Assembly: GCA_963749905.1 (NCBI GenBank)
Contig: CAVVOF010000003.1
Location: 186,001-250,000, forward strand
DNA: 64,000 bases
Direction: 5' to 3'
DNA from: UBA10649 sp963749905
GTDB taxonomy: Bacteria; Actinomycetota; Actinomycetes; S36-B12
Under the pieces are notes generated by a model, which saw only the letters and a list, made by a program, of their open reading frames with translations, was not told where the DNA came from and ran no database searches. Positions 1 to 7,820 of the stretch are shown here, in pieces; positions within the stretch are counted from its first letter, which is position 1; each line of letters opens with the position of its first letter. A program made the translations under genes and the position numbers.

Positions 1-952
1 CCAGTCGGCCGCCCGCGTTGACTGTCGCGCCGATCACCTCATCTCCGACGGAGACCTCGACCGGCACGGTCTCCCCGGTGACCAGGCTGCTGTCCACCGC
101 GGATGCGCCCTCGACCACCACTCCGTCGGTCGCGATCTTCTCCCCGGGTCGCACCACGAAGCGGTCGCCGACCGCCAGCTCCTCGATGGGGATGCGGCCC
201 TCGACACCGTCACGGAGGAGGGACACGTCCCTGACGCCGAGCGCCGCCAGGGCGCGCAGCGCCTCGCCTGATCGGGTCTTCGCCCGGGCCTCGAGGTAGC
301 GGCCCAGCAGGATGAAGACGGTGACCGCCGCGGCGACCTCGAGGTAGATCTCGGGCGTCGAACCTGAGCCGTGCGGGAGCAGGGAGAACGTCATTGTCAT
401 GCCCGGCTCGCCGGCGCCTCCCAGGAACAGTGCGTACAACGACCAGAGGAACGCGGCCAGCACCCCCAGGGAGATGAGCGTGTCCATGGTCGCCGCACCG
501 TGTCGCAGGTTGATCCAGGCGGCCCGGTGGAACGGCAGCGCCCCCCACACCACCACAGGGGCGGCGAGCGTCAGCGACGCCCACTGCCAGTACGTGAACT
601 GGAGCGGAGGGACCATGGCCATGAGCACGACGGGAACGGTCAGGATGGTGCTGACCACCAGCCGCTGGCGCAGCTCAGCCAGTGCCCGATCGGCGTGGTT
701 GCCGTCGGCTGCCGACTCCGTCTCCGCGGGAGCGTGGATGGGCTTGGGCGGGTGGGCGCGATACCCGGTCGCCTCCACCACGGCGATGGCCTCCTCGACG
801 CTCACGTCGGGCGGCAGCACCACGTGCGCCTTCTCGGTGGCGTAGTTGACCGTGGCGGTGACGCCGGGCACCCTGTTGAGCTTCTTCTCGATGCGCAGCG
901 CACACGAGGCGCACGTCATGCCCTCGATCTCGAGATCAACCTCGGCGGCCAT
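1..952 (-). CDS. copA: Heavy-metal (copper-type) translocating P1B ATPase, C-terminus beyond window
   Basis: Pumps a soft metal ion, probably Cu(I), out of the cytoplasm. The visible 317 residues hold an N-terminal heavy-metal-associated domain with the MTCASC metal-binding motif, four hydrophobic membrane segments, and the start of the actuator domain with the TGE loop (LVTGETVPVE). The CPC motif, the DKTGT phosphorylation site and the nucleotide-binding domain lie off the left edge. The ATG at 952 lies 4 bp after the copZ stop, so it is the third gene of a csoR-copZ-copA operon. Metal specificity cannot be read from this part alone; copper is inferred from the paired CopZ and the CsoR-like repressor. 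Confidence 0.93.
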   Translation of the reverse strand, partial: MAAEVDLEIEGMTCASCALRIEKKLNRVPGVTATVNYATEKAHVVLPPDVSVEEAIAVVEATGYRAHPPKPIHAPAETESAADGNHADRALAELRQRLVVSTILTVPVVLMAMVPPLQFTYWQWASLTLAAPVVVWGALPFHRAAWINLRHGAATMDTLISLGVLAAFLWSLYALFLGGAGEPGMTMTFSLLPHGSGSTPEIYLEVAAAVTVFILLGRYLEARAKTRSGEALRALAALGVRDVSLLRDGVEGRIPIEELAVGDRFVVRPGEKIATDGVVVEGASAVDSSLVTGETVPVEVSVGDEVIGATVNAGGRL

Positions 953-956
953 GGGC

Positions 957-1172
957 CTAGCCCACTAGTTCATAGCCCGCTTCGTCAACGGCGTCCCGCA
1001 CGGCGTCGACGTCCAGCGGAGAACTGCTCTCGACGACCACGCTCGACTCGCCGCCGGCAACCAGATCGATGGTGACCCGTTGGACGCCCTCGAGGGCGCT
1101 GACCTCCTGCGTCACTGCGTGCACGCAGTGGTCGCAGGTCATGCCGGACACGCGGAAGGTCTGGGTGGTCAT
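957..1172 (-). CDS. copZ: Heavy-metal-associated domain chaperone, CopZ-like
   Basis: A 71-residue single-domain protein of the ferredoxin-like HMA fold with the motif GMTCDHC near residues 10-16, whose two cysteines bind a metal ion. In this family it carries Cu(I) to the HMA domain of the partner ATPase. It lies 9 bp downstream of the repressor gene and 4 bp before the ATPase, so the three are almost certainly cotranscribed. The length is normal for a stand-alone CopZ. Specificity for copper is inferred from context. Confidence 0.93.
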   Translation of the reverse strand: MTTQTFRVSGMTCDHCVHAVTQEVSALEGVQRVTIDLVAGGESSVVVESSSPLDVDAVRDAVDEAGYELVG

Positions 1173-1181
1173 GAGCCGAGG

Positions 1182-1442
1182 CTACGCCAACGACAGGAAC
1201 AGCTTCTCCAGCTGCTCCTGGGTCATCGGTGCGTCATCCGGGTGCTCCCAGCACTGCTGGAGGCCGTTGGCCACGATCTTGAAGCCGGCCCGGTCGAGGG
1301 CCTTGGAGACGGCGGCCAACTGGGTCACGATGTCACCGCAGCTGCGACCGTCCTCGATCATGTGGATCACGCCGTCGAGCTGGCCGCGAGCCCGCTTCAG
1401 GCGCATGAGGACATCATGGGTGACGGCCGGCTCGATGTTCAT
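1182..1442 (-). CDS. CsoR/RcnR-family repressor with CstR-like ligand set
   Basis: An all-helical DNA-binding repressor of the CsoR/RcnR/CstR family, about 86 residues. An ungapped match to mycobacterial CsoR places Cys37 and Cys66 (numbered from an alternative GTG at 1448) on the two CsoR cysteines, 29 residues apart, but the intervening His ligand is replaced by Gly (NGLQQC instead of HLxxC). Copper sensors keep that His; persulfide-sensing CstR proteins lack it. The ATG at 1442 is chosen because a TATGCT -10 box at 1449-1454 lies 6 nt upstream, which fits a leaderless message. It heads the copZ-copA operon and probably represses itself and the divergent gene through the operator at 1462-1475. 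Confidence 0.85.
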   Translation of the reverse strand: MNIEPAVTHDVLMRLKRARGQLDGVIHMIEDGRSCGDIVTQLAAVSKALDRAGFKIVANGLQQCWEHPDDAPMTQEQLEKLFLSLA

Positions 1443-1448
1443 GCCCAC

Positions 1449-1479
1449 AGCATACCCTGTTTACCCCCCGGGGTATCCT
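1449..1479. promoter_or_regulatory. Divergent leaderless promoters with a CsoR/CstR-type operator
   Basis: The start codons at 1442 (minus) and 1487 (plus) are 44 bp apart. Between them lie a minus-strand -10 TATGCT (1449-1454), a plus-strand -10 TATCCT (1474-1479), and the inverted repeat TACCCC-CC-GGGGTA (1462-1475), the C-tract/G-tract operator form used by CsoR and CstR. The repeat overlaps the plus -10 box, so one bound repressor could close both promoters. Confidence 0.7.
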
Positions 1480-1486
1480 GTTCGAC

Positions 1487-1861
1487 ATGACTCATTCCCA
1501 CGGCAAGGGTGTCCTCGAGGAACTCGCCCCCCTCGGTCGCGACCTGCGCAAGGCGATCCCCGACGTCTACAAGACCTTCGGCGAACTGCACGGCGCGGCC
1601 CTGTCCGCCGGTGCCCTCGACACCAAGACCAAGGAACTGATCGCGCTCGCGATCGCGGTCGTCGAGACCTGCGACGGCTGCATCGCCTCCCACGCACGTG
1701 GCGCGGTCAAGGCGGGCGCCACCAAGGAGGAGGCCGCCGAGGCGATCGGCGTGACCTTCCTGATGATCGGCGGACCGGGCACCGTCTACGGACCGCGGGC
1801 CTACTCGGCCTTCTGCGAGTACTACGACGCCGCCCATCCGGAGACCGCACCAGCCGAGTAG
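1487..1861 (+). CDS. Carboxymuconolactone decarboxylase/AhpD-like protein
   Basis: A 124-residue protein of the CMD/AhpD fold. It carries the redox motif CDGC at residues 62-65 followed by His69 (SHARGAVKAG), the Cys-x-x-Cys plus His arrangement of AhpD-type peroxidase partners and of disulfide reductases. The glycine-rich segment near residues 90-100 is typical of the fold. It is transcribed divergently from the CsoR/CstR-like repressor across a 44-bp gap and so is probably under its control, suggesting a role in thiol, persulfide or metal stress. A TATCCT box 7 nt before the ATG suggests a leaderless mRNA. The substrate is unknown. Confidence 0.85.
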   Translation: MTHSHGKGVLEELAPLGRDLRKAIPDVYKTFGELHGAALSAGALDTKTKELIALAIAVVETCDGCIASHARGAVKAGATKEEAAEAIGVTFLMIGGPGTVYGPRAYSAFCEYYDAAHPETAPAE

Positions 1862-1880
1862 GCGGCGCAGCACGCGCCAC

Positions 1881-1886
1881 TACCCT
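1881..1886 (+). promoter_or_regulatory. -10 box TACCCT, leaderless MFS gene
   Basis: TACCCT ends 6 nt before the GTG at 1893 and no Shine-Dalgarno sequence is present, as expected for a leaderless transcript. Confidence 0.5.
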
Positions 1887-1892
1887 CGCGCT

Positions 1893-3095
1893 GTGACCAC
1901 GCGAGACGGCCTGCGGGCCTATCTCGTCACGGCCACCCTCTCCCGCTCCGCCACCGAGTCGGCAGGCCCGGCGGTCCTGGTCGGCGCGATCGCCACGCTG
2001 GGCAGCGCGACGACGGGCTCCTACCTCGTCGCCTGCCTCACCGCGTCTGCCGCGATAGCCGGACCCGTCGTCGGCGCCCTGATCGACCGAGCCCGCTCGA
2101 CTCGCCTGGGATTCACGGCGGCGATGCTCGTCATGGCCGCCGGACTGGCGGCGATCGCCGTCATGCTCGGGCGCACTCCCCTGTGGACGGTGATGATCGT
2201 CGCCGCTATCGCCGGGCTCGGGTATCCCGCCCTCACCGGCGCCTGGAGCGCTCAGTTGCCGCGCCTGGTGCCGACGGAGCGGCTGACCAAGGCCTATGCC
2301 TCGGATGCCGCGACCTACAGCGTCGCGGCCGTGGCGGCACCCCCCGCGGCCACCGCCCTGGTCGGGCTCGCGGCCACCGCGCCCATCTGGCTCGCCGTGG
2401 CAGTCCTGCTGGTCGCGCTCGCGTCCATGCGCGCGGTCCCGCTCGGCCGCCGGCCGGACGACGCCGGTCGCAGGCACCTGGTCCACGACCTGCGCGACGG
2501 GATGACGGCCATCGTGCGTCGCGCGGGACTGCGGCGCAGCACCATCATCACCACCGTGGGCTTCGCCGGGCAGGCGTCGGTCTTCGTGGCCGCCCCGGTC
2601 CTGGCCACCGACCTCGGCCAGCCCCTCGGCTTCACCGGCGTCATCCTCGGCGCGTTCGCGATGGGCGGGGTGAGCACGGCCGCCTGGTTCGCGCGCCGTC
2701 CCGTCCAGCGACCAGACCGCGCGATCATTCTCAGCACGGCGCTGTCCGGCCTTGCGCTCGTCGCCATAGGACTGGCACCCACGACTGCCCTGCTGCTGGT
2801 CGCGGCCTTCGCGATGGGCGCCACCGAGCCACCGCTCGTCTCGGCGATGTTCCAGGTGCGCGTGCGCGAGTCCCCGGCCCACGTGCAGGCTCAGGTGTTC
2901 TCCACTTCGGCCAGCCTGCGAATGACCGCATTCGCAATCGCCGCCGCCGCGTGCGGCTGGCTCCTGGGTGGGCCCGGGATCGCGGCCGTGATCGCGTTCG
3001 GGGTGGCCCTGCACGTGGCGGCGCTGGTCATCGGCCTCGCCGCCGGGCCGGCCCTGCCCGACCGGGAGGAGTGGGTTCGGCGAAGCAGCGACTAG
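1893..3095 (+). CDS. MFS transporter
   Basis: A 400-residue integral membrane protein with about 10-12 hydrophobic segments and short basic loops. An MFS loop-2/3-like stretch (DRARSTRLG) follows the second segment, and helix-breaking prolines and glycines occur throughout. The size and layout fit a single-domain major facilitator transporter of the drug-efflux or export type. The substrate cannot be inferred. The GTG start is supported by a -10 box 6 nt upstream. It lies 31 bp after the CMD gene and 32 bp before the peptidase gene, all on the same strand. Confidence 0.85.
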   Translation: MTTRDGLRAYLVTATLSRSATESAGPAVLVGAIATLGSATTGSYLVACLTASAAIAGPVVGALIDRARSTRLGFTAAMLVMAAGLAAIAVMLGRTPLWTVMIVAAIAGLGYPALTGAWSAQLPRLVPTERLTKAYASDAATYSVAAVAAPPAATALVGLAATAPIWLAVAVLLVALASMRAVPLGRRPDDAGRRHLVHDLRDGMTAIVRRAGLRRSTIITTVGFAGQASVFVAAPVLATDLGQPLGFTGVILGAFAMGGVSTAAWFARRPVQRPDRAIILSTALSGLALVAIGLAPTTALLLVAAFAMGATEPPLVSAMFQVRVRESPAHVQAQVFSTSASLRMTAFAIAAAACGWLLGGPGIAAVIAFGVALHVAALVIGLAAGPALPDREEWVRRSSD

Positions 3096-3127
3096 CCTCG
3101 CCGCAACGCCGTACTGAGGAGAGCCAC

Positions 3128-3844
3128 GTGGCCGGACGCATCGCCCTGGTGGGCAGTGGCGAATACCTGCCCGTCATGCAGGACATCGAGGCCTGGCTCC
3201 TGCACGACCGACCCGCTCGCTACGTCCAGCTCGCCACCGCCGCCGCACCCGAGGGTGACGCGGTCCTGGCTCGCTGGCACCGACTGGGCGCCCAGTCCGC
3301 CGAGCGGCTCGGCGTCGAGCAGGTCGTGATCGACGTGCGCACCCGTCAGGACGCAGAGGATCCCGCGCATGTCGAGGCCATCGCCGGGGCCGGGCTGATC
3401 TACCTGTCCGGGGGCAACCCCAATCACCTGGCCCGCACGCTCCAGGGCACACGCGTGTGGTCGGCCATCGTGGCCGAGTGGCTGGATGGGGCGTCGCTGG
3501 CCGGCTGCAGCGCGGGCGCCATGGCGCTCGGCGACTACGTCCCCGACATCCGCCATCCGCGGCGCGGCGGCACCGACGGCCTGGGCGTGATCAGGGACCT
3601 GCGGGTACTGCCGCACTTCGACAAGTACAGCAAGCTCATCCCCGACTTCGTCCTGCGTCCACTGATCACGGACGGCAAGGTGGTCGTGGGCGTGGACGAG
3701 GACACCGCGCTGGTGGCCGACGGCGTGCCCGCCGAGGACGGTCGGTGGGAGTTCCGATCCCGCGGACGCGGCTCGGCGTGGACCATCGAGCACGATCGCG
3801 TGCACCGCGTCAACGCCCCGCTGCAGTTGCGGGTGGCCACGTGA
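3128..3844 (+). CDS. S51-family peptidase E/cyanophycinase-like hydrolase
   Basis: A 238-residue protein of the class I glutamine-amidotransferase-like fold. The nucleophile elbow is GCSAGAMAL, a Ser nucleophile as in peptidase E (Asp-dipeptidase) and cyanophycinase. Other hallmarks are an early GSGEYLP glycine turn, the LSGGNPNHL strand-loop, and RVLPHFDKY, a conserved His near the active site. The GTG start is preceded by a good RBS (GAGGAG at 3116-3121, 6 nt spacing). It overlaps trmB by 4 bp (GTGA), implying translational coupling. Whether it cleaves Asp-Xaa dipeptides or another amide is not decidable here. Confidence 0.82.
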   Translation: MAGRIALVGSGEYLPVMQDIEAWLLHDRPARYVQLATAAAPEGDAVLARWHRLGAQSAERLGVEQVVIDVRTRQDAEDPAHVEAIAGAGLIYLSGGNPNHLARTLQGTRVWSAIVAEWLDGASLAGCSAGAMALGDYVPDIRHPRRGGTDGLGVIRDLRVLPHFDKYSKLIPDFVLRPLITDGKVVVGVDEDTALVADGVPAEDGRWEFRSRGRGSAWTIEHDRVHRVNAPLQLRVAT

Positions 3845-4515
3845 CCGGAGTGCTGAGCCCCGGCATCCGCACCTACAAGCCCCGCCGCAGCCGTATCACC
3901 GCCCGTGCCGAACACGCCCTCGCGAACCACGGCCCGTTCCTCATCGCGAGTTCCGAGACGCAACTCGACCTCGACGCAGTGTGGGGACGTGGGACGCCCG
4001 TGGTCGTCGAGATCGGCTTCGGCGACGGGCGGCCGACCGCCCAGATGGCCGCTGCCGAGCCCGGCGTCGGAATCCTCGCGATCGACGTGCACACCCCGGG
4101 CGTCGGCAGCCTGCTCTGGCGGATCGACGAGGCCGGCCTGGACAACGTGCGGGTCATGGAGGCGGATGCGATCAGCGTGCTGGCCCGGATGGTCCCGGCG
4201 CACTCGCTGTCGGGCGTGCGCAGCTACTTCCCCGACCCGTGGCCCAAGGCCCGGCACCACAAGCGCCGACTCGTGCAGCCGGCCATCCTCGACCTGGTTG
4301 CCGAGCGCCTGACCGCGGGCGGCTGGTGGCACCTGGCCACCGACTGGGACGAGTACGCGCACGCCATGTCGGAGTGCTTCGCCGCGGACCCCCGATGGAC
4401 CGGTGGACCCGTTCCGCGTCCCGAGGATCGTCCGGTCACCAGGTACGAGCGGCGCGCCCTGCGCGACGGGCGCACGATCACCGACCTGCTGTACCGCGTG
4501 CAGCAACCTGTCTAG
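3841..4515 (+). CDS. trmB: tRNA (guanine46-N7)-methyltransferase
   Basis: Makes m7G46 in the tRNA variable loop using S-adenosylmethionine. Of its 224 residues the family signatures are clear: the SAM-binding EIGFGDG motif, the diagnostic FPDPWPKARHHKRRL block, and the C-terminal VTRYERRA region that recognises tRNA. The length is normal. The GTG start overlaps the end of the upstream peptidase gene by 4 bp. Its stop codon lies inside a perfect 16-bp palindrome (4506-4521). Confidence 0.96.
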   Translation: MTGVLSPGIRTYKPRRSRITARAEHALANHGPFLIASSETQLDLDAVWGRGTPVVVEIGFGDGRPTAQMAAAEPGVGILAIDVHTPGVGSLLWRIDEAGLDNVRVMEADAISVLARMVPAHSLSGVRSYFPDPWPKARHHKRRLVQPAILDLVAERLTAGGWWHLATDWDEYAHAMSECFAADPRWTGGPVPRPEDRPVTRYERRALRDGRTITDLLYRVQQPV

Positions 4516-4521
4516 ACAGGT
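4506..4521. promoter_or_regulatory. Perfect 16-bp palindrome before the aldo/keto reductase
   Basis: ACCTGTCTAGACAGGT is a perfect 16-bp palindrome ending 13 bp before the reductase ATG and spanning the trmB stop. Its core TGTCTAGACA recurs upstream of the Rieske gene (62727-62738). The form suits a TetR-type dimer, but no binding protein is identified. Confidence 0.45.
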
Positions 4522-4534
4522 GCAGAATGCGGGC

Positions 4535-5497
4535 ATGAGTCCTGCCGACCTGCCCCTCGCCCCCGTCCGTCCGCTCGGCCAATCGGGCCTGATGGTCTCC
4601 CCGCTGTGCTTCGGCGGCAACGTGTTCGGGTGGACAGCCGATCGGGACACGTCGTTCGCGATCCTCGACGCCTACGTCGCAGCGGGCGGCAACTTCATCG
4701 ACACCGCGGACGTCTACTCCGAGTGGGTCGCGGGCAACACCGGCGGCGACTCGGAACTGATCATCGGCGAGTGGCTGGCCTCGCGCGGGAACCGTGCCGA
4801 CGTCATCATCGGAACCAAGGTGGCCAAGCTCTCGACGCACCGCGGCCTGGCGCCCGCGAACATCCGTTCCGCGCTCGACGACTCGCTCCGCCGTCTGCAG
4901 ACCGAGTACGTGGACCTGTACTACTCCCACGAGGACGACCTCGAGGTGCCGATCGAGGACGTTCTCGGCACCTACCAGGAGCTCATCGCCGAGGGGAAGA
5001 TCCGCCACATCGCGCTCTCCAACTTCCCGGCCGACCGACTGCGCGAATCACTCGAAGTGGCAGTGGCCCAGGACCTGCCGCGCTACGTCGCCGTCCAGGA
5101 CCACTACAACCTGATGGAGCGCGGACGGTACGAGAACGACCTCGCGCCCATCGTCGCCGAGTACGGCATGTCGTTCCTGCCCTACTACTCCCTGGCCCGC
5201 GGCTTCCTCACTGGCAAGTACCGCGCCGGAGTGACGATCGACAGCCCGCGCGCCAAGGGTGCGGCTCCCTATGTCGGGGAACGCGGCGATCGGGTGCTGG
5301 CCGCTCTCCAGCAGATCGCCGATGCGCGCAGCACCTCCATCGCCGCGGTGGCCCTGGCCTGGCTGCTGACGCGGCCCGGCGTGACCGCGCCGCTGGCCAG
5401 CGCCCGGACCACCGACCAGTTCGACGACCTCGTGGCGATGGGCTCACTCGATCTCACCGCGGACGAGGCCGCCGCTCTCACCGAAGCCTCGGGCTGA
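4535..5497 (+). CDS. Aldo/keto reductase
   Basis: A 320-residue NADPH-dependent (beta/alpha)8 oxidoreductase. The catalytic tetrad is visible: Asp and Tyr in FIDTADVYS, Lys in IIGTKVAKL, and His in YYSHEDD. LGQSGLMVSPLCFGG at the N-terminus is typical of the YajO/Tas-like branch that reduces aldehydes. The ATG at 4535 lies 19 bp after trmB; the palindrome at 4506-4521 may regulate it. The physiological substrate is unknown. Confidence 0.92.
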   Translation: MSPADLPLAPVRPLGQSGLMVSPLCFGGNVFGWTADRDTSFAILDAYVAAGGNFIDTADVYSEWVAGNTGGDSELIIGEWLASRGNRADVIIGTKVAKLSTHRGLAPANIRSALDDSLRRLQTEYVDLYYSHEDDLEVPIEDVLGTYQELIAEGKIRHIALSNFPADRLRESLEVAVAQDLPRYVAVQDHYNLMERGRYENDLAPIVAEYGMSFLPYYSLARGFLTGKYRAGVTIDSPRAKGAAPYVGERGDRVLAALQQIADARSTSIAAVALAWLLTRPGVTAPLASARTTDQFDDLVAMGSLDLTADEAAALTEASG

Positions 5498-5544
5498 CGC
5501 CGGGGACGGGACCTTCGCCCGGTTCCGTCGGCGGTCGCTGCCCG

Positions 5545-5550
5545 TAGCCT
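5545..5550 (+). promoter_or_regulatory. -10 box TAGCCT, leaderless ABC gene
   Basis: TAGCCT ends 6 nt before the ATG at 5557, with no RBS between them. Confidence 0.5.
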
Positions 5551-5556
5551 TGAGGC

Positions 5557-6489
5557 ATGGCGGGCGAACCGGCCATCCTGCTTGACGGCCTCACCAAGTA
5601 CTACGGCCGTCAACTCGGCGTCGAGGATCTGTCGTTCCAGGTGCATCCGGGCGAGGTGTTCGGGTTCCTCGGGCCCAATGGCGCCGGGAAGACCACGACC
5701 CTGCGCATGCTGGTCGGCCTGCTCTCGGTCACTCGCGGGCGGGCCGAGGTGCTCGGCACCGACATCGCGACCGCACCGCCCAGGCTCAGGGCTCGAGTCG
5801 GATACCTACCGGGCGCACTGGCGCTCTACAAGAACCAGACCGGACGCCAGTACCTGTCGTTCGTCGCCCGGATGCGCCGACGGGACCTGACCGCTGAGAC
5901 TGCAGCGCTCGCGGACCGGCTCCAGCTCGACCTCGACCGGCACATCCACGACCTGTCGAAAGGCAACCAGCAGAAGATCGGCGTCATCCAGGCCTTCATG
6001 CACGAGCCGGATGTCCTCATCCTCGACGAGCCGACCAGTGGCCTGGACCCCGTCATCCAGCGCGAGTTCGAGGCGTTGCTCGCCGAGACCACGGCTCGGG
6101 GGGCCGCGGTCCTCCTCAGCTCGCACATCCTGAGCGAGGTCGAGCACCTCGCGCAGCGGGTGGCGATCGTCAACGAGGGCCGACTGCTCGTGGTCGAGCA
6201 CATCACCCACCTGAAGGAGCGCGCGCTGCGCACCCTCGAGCTGTCCTTCCCCGCCCCTGTCGACGTGAACCGATTCCGGGACCTGCCGAGCGTGGAGAGC
6301 GCCGAGGCGCTCGGGGCCGACATCGTGTGCGCGGTCGTGGGTCCGCATCGCGAGGTGCTCTCGGTGGCGGTCGAACTCGGCGTCGAGTCGGTGCGCAGCC
6401 AGGAGCCGAGCCTGGAGGAGATCTTCATGACCCTGGTGTCGGGAGGTGAGACCGGTGCTGCTGCCGCTGCTGCTGAAGACCTGGCGTGA
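5557..6489 (+). CDS. ABC-2 type exporter, ATP-binding subunit
   Basis: A 310-residue ATPase of the drug/lipid/antibiotic export class. Walker A is GPNGAGKTT, the signature loop LSKGNQQK is a degenerate LSGGQ as often seen in ABC-2 exporters, Walker B is VLILDEPTSGLD, and the switch His is in LLSSHIL. The C-terminal 80 residues form the accessory domain common in this branch. The permease gene starts inside its 3' end, so the two subunits are made together. The substrate is unknown; neighbours give no hint. Confidence 0.93.
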   Translation: MAGEPAILLDGLTKYYGRQLGVEDLSFQVHPGEVFGFLGPNGAGKTTTLRMLVGLLSVTRGRAEVLGTDIATAPPRLRARVGYLPGALALYKNQTGRQYLSFVARMRRRDLTAETAALADRLQLDLDRHIHDLSKGNQQKIGVIQAFMHEPDVLILDEPTSGLDPVIQREFEALLAETTARGAAVLLSSHILSEVEHLAQRVAIVNEGRLLVVEHITHLKERALRTLELSFPAPVDVNRFRDLPSVESAEALGADIVCAVVGPHREVLSVAVELGVESVRSQEPSLEEIFMTLVSGGETGAAAAAAEDLA

Positions 6490-7255
6490 CCGCTGGCGCG
6501 GCCTCGCGGCCTGGACCATCGGGCTGGCGCTGATCGGCGTCGTCGAGCTCTACGTGTACCCGAGCATCCGCGACTCCGCGGAGGGGATGGCGTCCTTGGT
6601 GGAGGCGTTTCCCGAGGCGATGCAGCAGATGTTCCGGATGAGCGACTACACGTCCGGCGCCGGATTCCTCAGCGTGGAGATGTTCAGCATCATGGTGCCG
6701 CTCGTCTTCATCTCCGTCGGCGCGACCTGGGGTGCCAGCGCGACGGCGGACGAGGAGGAGAAGGGCACCGCCGACCTGCTGCTGACTCTTCCGGTGTCCC
6801 GCACGCAGGTGATCGTCACCAAGGCGCTCGCGACCCTCTGCGCACTGGCCGCCATCGTCGCCGTGATCTCCGTGACCCTGGTCATCGGGGCAGCGGTAGT
6901 CGACATGGACGTGCCGGCCGGCAACATCTGGGCCGCGTCGGCGATGTCGGGTCTCCTCGGCGCCCTGTACGCCGCCCTCGGCCTGCTCATCGGCGCGCTG
7001 ACGGGTCGCCGCGGAGTGGCGCTCGGCGCGGCCGTCGCGCTGGCCATCGCGGGCTTCCTGGTCTACTCCCTCGCGCCGATGCTCGACTTCTTCGAGAACG
7101 TGAATCCCGTCAACCCCTTCCAGTGGGCGGTGGGTGGCGAACCGCTGCGCTACGGCCTCGACGTCGGCTATTCGGCAAGCCTCTTTGCGCTCGCGCTCCT
7201 CCTCTTCGCCGGCGCCTTGATCGCGTTCCGTCGACGGGACATCAGAGCCGAATGA
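6455..7255 (+). CDS. ABC-2 type exporter, permease subunit
   Basis: A 266-residue membrane protein with about six transmembrane segments, pairing with the ATPase encoded just upstream. The ABC-2 hallmark EEEKGTADLLLTLPVSR lies between the second and third segments. The GTG at 6455 is chosen because GGGAGG at 6441-6446 gives an 8-nt RBS spacing; a GTG at 6446 lies within that RBS. It overlaps the ATPase gene by 35 bp and ends overlapping the thpR start (ATGA). Confidence 0.88.
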   Translation: MLLPLLLKTWRDRWRGLAAWTIGLALIGVVELYVYPSIRDSAEGMASLVEAFPEAMQQMFRMSDYTSGAGFLSVEMFSIMVPLVFISVGATWGASATADEEEKGTADLLLTLPVSRTQVIVTKALATLCALAAIVAVISVTLVIGAAVVDMDVPAGNIWAASAMSGLLGALYAALGLLIGALTGRRGVALGAAVALAIAGFLVYSLAPMLDFFENVNPVNPFQWAVGGEPLRYGLDVGYSASLFALALLLFAGALIAFRRRDIRAE

Positions 7256-7812
7256 GCCTGTTCGTCGCGGTGCGCCCGGACGAGTCGGCGATCGAGGACC
7301 TCGATGACCTGCTCTCACGGGTGCGCCGGGACCCCGCAGCCCGGGACCTGCGGTGGCAGCCGCCGGGGCACTGGCATGTGACCCTGGCCTTCCTGGGCGA
7401 CCCGGACGACCTGGTGGCGGACGAGATCGCCGAGCGCCTGCGGCCGCTGAGTGCGGTGCCAGCCGTCAGGGATCTGCGGCTGCAGGGTGCCGGGCAGTTC
7501 GGCGGTCAGGTGATCTGGATGGGACTTGCGCCCGGCCCGGGGCTCGACGCACTCGGCATCCTCGCGAACCGGATTCCGCCGCTGATGCGCGGGAGCGGCG
7601 CGATCGCCGACTGGCGTCCCTGGCGGGCACATCTGACGGTCGCGCGGGCCAGGCGCGGGACCGCGGGACGGGTGGTCGACACGCTGGCCGGATACAGCGG
7701 GCCGCCCTGGGACGCCGCCGAGGTGCTGCTGATCCGGTCCAGCGGCGGACCGCACCCGGCACACCAGGTCCTGATGCACGTCCCGCTCGACGGAGCTTCA
7801 CCTGCGGATTGA
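7252..7812 (+). CDS. thpR: RNA 2',3'-cyclic phosphodiesterase (2H family)
   Basis: A 186-residue 2H phosphoesterase. Both His-x-Thr/Ser signatures are present: HVTLAF near residue 42 and HLTVAR near residue 127, which make the two-histidine catalytic centre that opens 2',3'-cyclic phosphates. The N-terminal LFVAVRP strand is typical of the LigT/ThpR branch. The ATG overlaps the permease stop (ATGA), so it is the last gene of that transcript. A link to transport is not obvious. Confidence 0.9.
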   Translation: MSLFVAVRPDESAIEDLDDLLSRVRRDPAARDLRWQPPGHWHVTLAFLGDPDDLVADEIAERLRPLSAVPAVRDLRLQGAGQFGGQVIWMGLAPGPGLDALGILANRIPPLMRGSGAIADWRPWRAHLTVARARRGTAGRVVDTLAGYSGPPWDAAEVLLIRSSGGPHPAHQVLMHVPLDGASPAD

Positions 7813-7820
7813 CCGCCTCG

